Part shown: piece after piece, positions 56,476-64,000 of the stretch
Layout: each line of letters starts with the position of its first letter
Position numbering within the stretch: position 1 is the first letter of the stretch
From: Aralia elata
Lineage: Eukaryota; Streptophyta; Magnoliopsida; Apiales; Araliaceae
Assembly: GCA_034770075.1 (NCBI GenBank)
Contig: CM068378.1
Span: forward strand, 42,374,508 to 42,438,507
Direction of reading: 5' to 3'
DNA length: 64,000 nt
The notes under the pieces: generated by a model
What the model was told of the DNA's origin: nothing
Seen by the model: the letters and a program-made list of their open reading frames with translations, nothing else
Database searches by the model: none
Translations under genes and position numbers: made by a program

Positions 56476-58219
56476 TGTGACAAACGAGATTTTTATATTT
56501 AATCTTTAAATATTTATTGAATTAAATAAATATTTATGTTGATTTATTTATTGAGTTAAATAAATATTTGATAAAATTATTGTAGATTAATTTACTTAAA
56601 TGTGTTACATTAATTATATTAATGTGAAATAATATAGTGCAAAGTGTAATTTAATTGGGATAATTAAATTAAATGAGTTATTTGATAGTTGTGATGTTGT
56701 TCTAATTAATTGAATAATTAATTAGAGATTTATTGATTTGTCATAACTAAATAAACGAGAATTTTAATCATATGAGAATTTTAATTATGTGATGATTTGA
56801 TTTAATGTGTAGTAGTGGCTTTTACTAAATAATATAATTTGATTAATTAAAGTGTGACTAATAAACTATATAATAAACAAGTTAATTAAAATAAACCAAA
56901 TAAGAGCTGAAAGTAACAAGCCAAACATGACCTTATGAACATGGGAGCAGTTAAGTACATACTGGCCTTAACTGACACCCATGTTATGCCAGTTATTATT
57001 TTCAGTTTATACGTATTGTTTTCTTAAGCCAAGCCAGAAAAATACAAAGAGAGTTTGAGAGATTTTAATATTTAGGAAGAACTTTGGAGAATTGAAAGAA
57101 GAATTTCCTTTATCTTGCATAATCTAATAGTTAATCAAAAATTAATTGAGGAACGTGAATAGTAAACCTATAAACTTCGCACGAGGCAAGTATCTTATCC
57201 TTAACTTATTACTATTACGCAAGTTTCTAAACCTTATTTTTACATTGAGCAAGTTCATAAATCATATACTTATGTTGATCAAGTTTCTTACTCTTGATTA
57301 TCCAATTATATAATTCTGATTGAGATGTTCTAATTCTTTTAAAGCAATACTTCGGTTATACAATGTTTGTTCAATTGTATACTTTGAGATTCTTTATTCG
57401 ATTTAAATATCAATTATATTATTGAACCTTGAATGGATAGCGAACCCTTTTTGATTCAACTAGCCCATAGTTGATGAGCGTTCTAAATTTTGGAACTTTT
57501 AATTGAAGTTAATCCAAACCAAACTTCCTTTGGTGTGGACTCTTATGTCAAACTGAGACGAACAACCCTATTATTAGGGGCTTATATTACGCGTTAGCGT
57601 TGAGATGTTTGTGCACAATACATGGTACGAAGGGCTGATCCCCCTAAGTACGAGAAGAGAAGTATATACAACATTAAAGCTGTTAAATGTTTAAGTAAAA
57701 ATACTTATAACTTAGGACATAGTTCAAGGTCTTGTGACCCTCAGATGTTCTTTTGATTCGTGTTCTCTAATCTTGATTCAAAAGCCGAGCTTTCGATTAT
57801 CCGGTATCCATTGATTATTCGCATGTTATTATTATTGTTATTGCTATATTTGCTGGGCAATCGTTGCTCATTCTTGCATAATAACATTGCAACTAAGGTT
57901 GAAAGAGTTGACGAACCATCTACTAGTAAGAGAAAAGGCAAGGCGAACAAGTGATGAAGACATGTTTAATTTATTTGAAAGATGTTTGTGTAAAAGACTT
58001 ATGTTATTTATGTTATGTTTCCGCATTGATGTTTTATTTAAGGTTAGATGACCTGAGATTGATTTTATTATGATGTTGTAACCCTTTAATGGGAGATTTT
58101 CTATTTCAGTTAAGAGTTTTTATTTATATCTTTATGGGTAGTTAGATGTGATGTAATTTATTTGGATAGTGAACACCAAATCCCGTGGGAATGAAGTACC
58201 CGGATTTGGGAGTATCACA
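56476..58219 (+). repeat. Element B 5' LTR (about 1.74 kb)
   Basis: Starts TGTGACAAACGAG (or five bases earlier) and ends GGGAGTATCACA before the primer-binding site. The GGGCAATCGTTGCTCATTC block near 57855 corresponds to that of LTR A. Much shorter and more AT-rich than LTR A, so a different subfamily. Confidence 0.75.
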
Positions 58220-58222
58220 GGT

Positions 58223-58234
58223 TGGTATCAGAGC
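58223..58234 (+). other. Element B primer-binding site
   Basis: TGGTATCAGAGC, perfect initiator tRNA-Met complement, four bases from the LTR end. Confidence 0.95.
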
Positions 58235-58451
58235 TATAGGTTATGAACCTTAGGTGGGGAAATCTTAGGGTAATAGCCTTTTAGGAGATAGAAAACATAG
58301 TGGTGATAAACTCTTATCGAGTTCTAAGGAATAAATTAAGGAATTCATTAAAGATAATAAAAGATTTTATGTGCTATGTGCTTATGTGTTAACAACCTAT
58401 GTGGCACGAGTAGTATCGCGTATTAATTAAAACTTAAATTTTGTTGTCAAG

Positions 58452-59216
58452 ATGTCGGATGTTAGAGGATTCAGTCTGCCTAGGGAGGTTGAGCCTCGAG
58501 TAGCTAGAGAGGAGGAGCCCCGTGATATCCATGTTGTCCGGGAGCAGTTGATACAGAGAGAGCCATCTCCGTTGATCACTGTGGTGGGTCAGGAGCATAA
58601 GCCTGAATTTGATCCAGAGGAGGACTCTGAGGAGGTAGAGGTAGAGGCTGAGGAGGATGATGAGGATCATGAGGAGGTACCCCTTACCTCTATCGACGTT
58701 GAGATATATGATGCACTGTATGACCGTACTGTAGAGTTATAAGATAGAATCAGAGATTTGGAGAGGCTGGCAAATATACGTTAGACTGCTATAGAACAGA
58801 AGAATGAGAAGATTGAGGATCTGGATGTACGTCTTGGAGACGTAGAATGGAAGCTAGTTCAGGCAGAGAGTCAAAAGGAAGAGTTATTGGCTGAGAATAA
58901 GAAGATGAAGGTTGAAATTAAGAAATTGAAGGATGACCTGAGTGAAGAGTCAGCAGAACGTGCTAGAGGAGAGGACGCCTGGATGAAGGCCTCTCAACGT
59001 GCAAAACTTTCTGAAGAAGTTGAATGGGTGAAGAAGGCTAAGATTGAGGAGATGAACTACACATTTCAGACAACAATTGACAAGGCCCAGGATCGGGTTC
59101 TCCACTATCCAGTTCAGTTCGAGGACTTGCCATGGTACATGTTGGATCGTAGAACGATGTTCCGTATCATGGAGGAAGAACGCAGAAAGGCGGTTCGACG
59201 CCTTAGTAGGCCGTGA
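58452..59216 (+). pseudogene. Element B leader coiled-coil ORF
   Basis: Starts MSDVRGFSLPREVEP. An acidic stretch follows (EEDSEEVEVEAEEDDEDHEE), then a long charged heptad region (58743-59090: EEVEWVKKAKIEEM, KKMKVEIKKLKDDL), and a basic tail (ERRKAVRRLSRP) with an HYPV motif. Only two in-frame stops (58740 and near 58783) break about 255 codons. This is the best preserved of the three leader ORFs. It is not related to gag by any visible motif. Confidence 0.7.
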
Positions 59217-59566
59217 TAGAAAAAGTATTGAAATATATGAATATTTATGGTAGTTAGTAATGTAAATTCCAGTGTGATTATAAATAATGGAATATGATTA
59301 TTTAATCTTGAAGATTCTTTTATCTCGGGATAGTTGATGTAAATAGCAGTGATGCTATCTTTCTATGTTTAGAACTTTTGAGTAAATGAAATATCAAAGT
59401 TTATTTGAAGATGTTATGTGTTAAGTGTTGAGTTTGAATTGTTTAAGTTAAGTATTAAACACTTAAGAAATTGAGTAATGATCTAATGAGCGTATACTCT
59501 TAAAACAGAAAATGCTGCCGAGATGCCAACCACGTCAACAACAACGAAGCTAATCCTGTACAACAA

Positions 59567-60573
59567 TTGGTAAACCTTTTAGCTGGAGCACTTGCGAATC
59601 AGCCGCAAGCTCCACAAGTTACATCATTTAAGGATTTCAAAGCGGTAGGACCGCCAGAGTTTAGGGGTTCCAAGAACCCAATCGAAGCCCAGACTTGGGT
59701 GATGGAAATGGAGAAGGTGTTCGACATTGCTAGGGTTGGTGATGACCAAAAGACTACCTTCGCAATGTTAATGCTTAAGTCAGAGGCCAATTATTGGTGG
59801 CAAGCGAATAAGGTTTGAGGAGGTCAGGGTGTAATCACATGGGATAGGTTGAGATGTTCTTTGAGATGTACTTTCCGGCAAGCTCGTGTAATTAGATGGA
59901 GGTTCAATTCCTAGAGCTAAAACAAGGTACCATGTCTGTACTGGAGTACGCTGCGAAGTTTAACGAGTTGGCAAGGTTCGCAACATATTAGGTGAATATC
60001 GATGAGAAGAAGGCGAGGAGATTTGAACAGGGGTTGAAGCCGTGGTTGTACAGCAAGGTGTCAATGTTTCAATTGAACACTTTTGCAGGAGTTTTAGAGA
60101 AGGCGATTATCGCGAAAGGTGGAAGCGACGCTCTGACTAAGTATAACCAAGAGCAGAAGAAGAAGAAGGGTGAAAAAGAGAATAACAAGGCTAGTGGTAG
60201 TAATAGTGGTGGTCACAATCAGAAGAGGAAGTGGAATGACAGTGGGTTTGTTGGGAATCAACAGGGAGGTTAGAAGAAGAAAGTGGAAGCGTGTATTACC
60301 TGCGGGAAGAATCATGTGGGAATATGCCTGAAGGGGAAGAGGGTTTGCTACAATTGTGGCCAGGAGGGTCACATAGCACCAAATTGTCCTAATCCAAAGA
60401 AGGGTGCTTGCTTCACTTGCGGGTCGAAGGATCATCTAGCTAGGGATTTCCCCAAGAAGGCAGCAGGAGGAGCAGGAGGGAGTAGGGGAAACAGTGGTGG
60501 TAGCTCTTTAACCATAACCGGATCAGCACCGACAAACCAACCTACCGCCAAAACTTTCAACATGACCGTGTAG
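59567..60573 (+). pseudogene. Element B gag with zinc knuckle
   Basis: The gag domain starts near 59512 (frameshift, then 59567-59818: FKDFKAVGPPEFRG, EAQTWVMEMEKVFDI) with a stop at 59816. After more frameshifts and stops, 59992-60273 reads NIDEKKARRFEQGLKPWLYS. 60283-60573 holds a CCHC zinc knuckle (CYNCGQEGHIAPNC) and a decayed second one (CFTCGSKDHLARDF). The Ser/Gly linker leads to protease. Confidence 0.85.
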
Positions 60574-60594
60574 GACGCCGTACAGTCACGAGAT

Positions 60595-60924
60595 GTGGTA
60601 TCAGGTATCATTCCGATCAATAATATAAATGCTTATGTATTGTTTGATTCGAGTGCTACTTGCTCATTTATATCCGATGACTTTGCTAAGAATCTAGATT
60701 TACCTAAGGAGGAATTAGATTACCCCTTGAACATAGAAATTGCGAATAAGGAGGTAATTCCTGTTAGGTATGTACACAAGAACTGTAGGGTGGATATTAA
60801 AGGCCACGTAATGATGGTAGATTTAATCCCAATTAAACTTGGGGAATTCGATGTTATTTTGGGAATGGATTAACTATTCAATTATGGGGCAATAATTGAT
60901 TGCCAAAGAAAGTGTATTACCCTT
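60595..60924 (+). pseudogene. Element B aspartic protease
   Basis: AYVLFDSSATCSFIS is the active-site loop with the Gly changed to Ser (DSS instead of DSG). GEFDVILGMD is the C-terminal block, followed by a stop at 60871 that replaces the usual W. Confidence 0.8.
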
Positions 60925-62452
60925 ATGACTTCATCAAAGGTAGTATTTTATGACAGCAAGTCGCCTAGACAAGCGAGTTATCTAACGATGATGCGGGCTA
61001 GGAAGTTGATGAGACAAGGCTGTGTGGGATACTTAGCCTACATAGTCGATACTCGAAAAGAGAGTCCGAAATTAGAAGAGATACCTGTCGTAAGAGACTT
61101 TGTAGACGTATTTCCAGATGATTTACCAGGACTTCCACCAGACAGGGAAGTGGAATTCGTAATCAATTTGGCGCCAGGAACCGCCCCTATATCGAAGGCT
61201 CCGTACTGTATGGCTCTAGTAGAGATGAAAGAATTGATGGTACAATTGCAAAAACTTTTAGACAAGAAGTATATCCAGCCGAACGTATCGCCGTGGGGAG
61301 CGCCGGTGTTATTTGTCAAGAAGAAGGACGAATCGATGCAACTTTGCATTGATTACAGAGAATTGAACAAGGTCACGATTAAGAATAAGTACCCGTTGCT
61401 AAGGATCGATGACTTGTTTGATCAATTGAAAGGAGCTAGGTATTTCTCGAAGATAGATTTGAGAAATGGTTATCATCAGGTGAAGGTAAGGAGGGAAGAT
61501 GTACCAAAGACGACGTTCAGGACTCGTTATGGTCATTACGAGTTTCTGGTGATGTCATTTGGTCTAACGAATGCTCCTGCAACATTCATGGACCTAATGA
61601 ACAGGGTGTTTAAGCCGTTTTTGGATAAGTTCGTAGTAGTGTTCATCGATGATATTCTAGTATATTCCAAAACTAAGGAAGAGCATGCAGAGCATTTGAA
61701 GGAGACATTGGAAGGATTAAGAAGAGAGAAGTTGTACGCTAAGTTTTCAAAATGTGAATTCTGGATAGAGCGGGTGCAATTTCTTGGACATGTGATTGAT
61801 AAGGATGAGATTTCGGTAGATCCGTCAAAGGTTGAAGCTGTGCTAAACTGGGATCAGTCGAAAACACTGTCGGAAGTAAGGAGTTTTCTAGGATTGGCAG
61901 GTTATTATAGAAGATTCATTCAGGAATTTTCCAAAATCGCGACTCTGTTAACGAATTTGACTAGGAAGGCGGTGAAGTTTGTTTGGATGGAAAAGTGTGA
62001 GGAAAGTTTTCAAGAATTAAGGAAGAGGTTGAGTACGGCACCTGTGTTGTCTTTACCGGATAGCACAGGAAATTTTGTGGTGTACAGTGATGTGTCGCAT
62101 AAAGGACTAGGCTATGTGCTTATGCAGAACGGTAAGGTCATTATGTATGCGTCACGACAATTAAAGGACTATGAGAAGGGGTATTCGACCCATGACTTAG
62201 AATTGGCCGCGATAGTGTTTGCTTTGAAGATCTGGAGACACTATCTCTACGGGGACAAGTGCGAAATATATACAGACCATTAGAGTCTAAAATATATTTT
62301 CACACAGAAGGACCTGAACATGCGACAAAGGAGATGGTTAGAATTGATAAAAGACTATGACTGCGAGATTTTATACCATCCGGGTAAAGCGAACATTGTG
62401 GCCGATGCCTTAAGCAGAAAGGGTCGGGAGAAACTGTCTATGTTAACCGCAT
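60925..62452 (+). pseudogene. Element B reverse transcriptase and RNase H
   Basis: The longest open stretch (452 codons to 62283). It runs from the protease-RT linker (VVRDFVDVFPDDLPGLPP) through SPWGAPVLFVKKKD and LCIDYRELNKVTIKN to the catalytic FIDDILVYSK (about residues 239-248). The block FLGLAGYYRRFI and RNase H with VVYSDVSHKGLG (about residue 386) follow, then a stop directly after the YTDH motif. RNase H continues after 62284 (LKYIFTQKDLNMRQRRW, ADALSRKG). The initial Asp of YSDxS is present. An additional stop is near 62452. Confidence 0.92.
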
Positions 62453-62472
62453 AAGAAGAGCTAATTTCATCA

Positions 62473-63468
62473 ATGGCAAAACTAAAGTTGGAGGTGAAAT
62501 ATCCTAAGGAGTCTGACGAAAAACTGTTTCAATTGGGAGCCGGCCCAACTTTGGTAGATAAGGTTAAGGAAGCACAACTTCAGGATGAGGAATGTGAAAA
62601 ACTCAGGAAAAGAATATCTGAAGGTGATGAAATGAAATTCAAAGTTGATAACGAAGGATTATTGAGATTCGAGGAAAGAATTTGGGTTCTGCCAGTACCA
62701 AAGGTTAAGGAGGAAAGTTTGAGCGAGGCTCATAGTTCATGGTATTCAATTCATCCGGGAAGTACGAAAATGTACCAGGATCTCCGATAACATTTTTGGT
62801 GGCTAAATATGAAAAGGGACGGTGCCGATTGTGTGGCCAAGTGTTTGACATGTCAGAAAATTAAAGCAGAGCATCAGAGGCCGAGTGGGTTACTACAACC
62901 GTTAGAAATCCCAGAATGGAAATGTGAACATATCACAATAGATTTCGTAGTAGGTCTTCCGACGACTCAGAAAGGTTTTGACACAGTTTGGGTTATCGTG
63001 GATTGACTAACGAAATCAGCACATTTCCTACCGATCAAGATCAGATTTAACCTAGATCAGTTGGCGAAGTTGTATGCGAAAGAGATTGTTTCAAGGCACG
63101 GTGTTCCAGTGTCTATTGTCTTAAATAGGGATCCGCGTTTCACATCGAACTTCTGAAAGCGCCTACAGGAATGCATGTGAACACAGTTACGTATGAGTAC
63201 GTCATATCATCCACATACCGACAGACAGAGCGAAAGAACAATTCAGACATTAGAAGATATGTTAAGAGCTTGTATCATGGATTTCAAAGGGAATTGGGAC
63301 GATCATCTACCATTGGTGGAATTTGCTTACAATAACAATTACTATGCAAGTATTGGCATGCCGCCTTACGAAGCGTTGTACGAAAGAAAGTGCAGAACTC
63401 CATTATACTGGGATGAAGTTGGCGAACGTCAATTACTAGGACCAGAACTGCTGAAATCATCAAAGTAA
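62473..63468 (+). pseudogene. Element B integrase
   Basis: The zinc domain is AHSSWYSIHPGSTKMYQ then CLTCQKIKAEH. The catalytic core has ITIDFVVGLP (first Asp), IVLNRDPRFTS (second position, where the usual SDRD reads NRD) and TDRQSERTIQTLEDML (Glu). Stops at 62788, 63004 and two near 63154-63180 interrupt it. FAYNNNYYASIGMPPYEALY marks the end of the core. Confidence 0.88.
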
Positions 63469-63563
63469 TCAGAATGAGATTGATGGCTGCTTAAGATAGG
63501 CAGAAGAAATATGCCGATCAATACCGCAAGAATCAAGAATTTGAATCTGGTAGCTTCATTTTC

Positions 63564-63965
63564 TTGAAAGTGTCTCCTTGGAAGGGAAAAATTCGATTTG
63601 GTAAGAAGGGGAAACTGAGCCCGAGGTTCATTGGACCCTTTGAAGTGTTGCGAAGAATTGGTGAAGTCGCGTATAAGGTAGCCTTACCTCCATCGTTAGA
63701 GCATATACATAACGTTTTTCATATTTCGGTGTTACGACCATACAAACCCGACTACAAGCATGTTATAGAATTTGAACCCCTGCAATTTGAAATAGATTTA
63801 TCTTATGAAGAGGTGCATGTTCAGATTGTTGACAGGAAAGAGCAAGTACTCAGAAATAAAGTTATACCTTCTGTTAAGGTAATTTGGAGGAATCACAACG
63901 CTGAAGAAGCTACGTGGGAACTCGAAGATCAGATGATGAAAAATTATCCTCAGTTATTTGCTTAG
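63564..63965 (+). pseudogene. Element B integrase C-terminus with chromodomain
   Basis: GKLSPRFIGPFEVLRRIGEV is the usual GPY/F module. VFHISVLRPYKPD precedes a chromodomain-like end (VKVIWRNHNAEEATWELEDQ with conserved W and E residues). This places elements A and B in the chromodomain-bearing Ty3/gypsy lineage, most like Tekay/Del. The stop is at 63963-63965. Confidence 0.85.
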
Positions 63966-63968
63966 TCT

Positions 63969-64000
63969 TAGCCACGGACTTGGTTCGTCACTATCTAATA
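63969..64000 (-). repeat. Start of another minus-strand LTR piece
   Basis: AGCCACGGACTTGGTTCGTC and the rest to 64000 match 54283-54314 in LTR C with one change. The first about 27 bp of that LTR are missing here, and the join falls four bases after element B's stop codon. Confidence 0.7.

Noticed and set aside
1..64000. CRISPR array, prokaryotic operons or phage
   Set aside because: Repeats present are minisatellites and transposons with eukaryotic features; no spacer-repeat pattern.
1..64000. tRNA or rRNA genes
   Set aside because: No cloverleaf or rRNA core sequence was noticed by eye; the only tRNA-related sequences are primer-binding sites. A tRNA scan was not possible.

Overview
The window is plant nuclear DNA, most likely from a eudicot. 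It is AT-rich, its genes have GT-AG introns, and it is packed with nested LTR retrotransposons, a plant LINE, Stowaway, Tourist-like and hAT-like MITEs and a caulimovirid-like remnant. Nothing bacterial is present. I did no computation; splice junctions, repeats and target-site duplications were read by eye.

Two host genes can be reconstructed, and they converge tail to tail. (1) A minimal GNAT (COG2388-type) N-acetyltransferase lies on the + strand. Its exon 1 (9731-9991) and exon 2 (28397-28468) are separated by an 18.4-kb intron that has absorbed several transposable elements. (2) An F-box protein matching Arabidopsis FBP7 lies on the - strand, with 11 coding exons between 47618 and 32921 and an intact 327-residue reading frame. 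Its introns hold a 5'-truncated LINE, a Stowaway MITE, a caulimovirid-like fragment and several duplications. From memory, the Arabidopsis homologues (At1g21770 and At1g21760/FBP7) have adjacent locus numbers, so this looks like conserved microsynteny.

Layout. 1-744: end of a minus-strand Ty3/gypsy LTR. 745-3562: 3' part of a Ty1/copia element and its 3' LTR, inserted into a minus-strand Ty3/gypsy element (3563-7647: leader ORF, primer-binding site, 5' LTR). 7648-7846: probable Helitron 3' end carrying a cullin-like exon. 8184-9585: long-TIR element carrying a helicase gene fragment, with a nested Tourist-like MITE; it ends about 145 bp before the acetyltransferase start codon. 9731-28468: acetyltransferase gene. 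Its intron contains a donor-proximal tandem array, a 10-kb Tat-type Ty3/gypsy element (10619-20644, with antisense ORF, nested hAT-like MITE and nested solo LTR), a 204-bp triplicate, a 705-bp GC-rich element with an 11-bp TSD, and a 3.5-kb solo LTR with a 5-bp TSD. 28469-32920: intergenic, with a plant-mobile-domain pseudogene fragment. 32921-47618: FBP7-like gene. 47619-49114: its upstream region with a Stowaway MITE. 49115-64000: two plus-strand chromodomain Ty3/gypsy elements (A truncated, B nearly complete but decayed) and inverted LTR pieces.

The most unusual recurring feature is an extra coiled-coil ORF between the primer-binding site and gag in three separate chromovirus-like elements. 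All mobile elements appear dead: every pol region has stops, frameshifts or lost catalytic residues.
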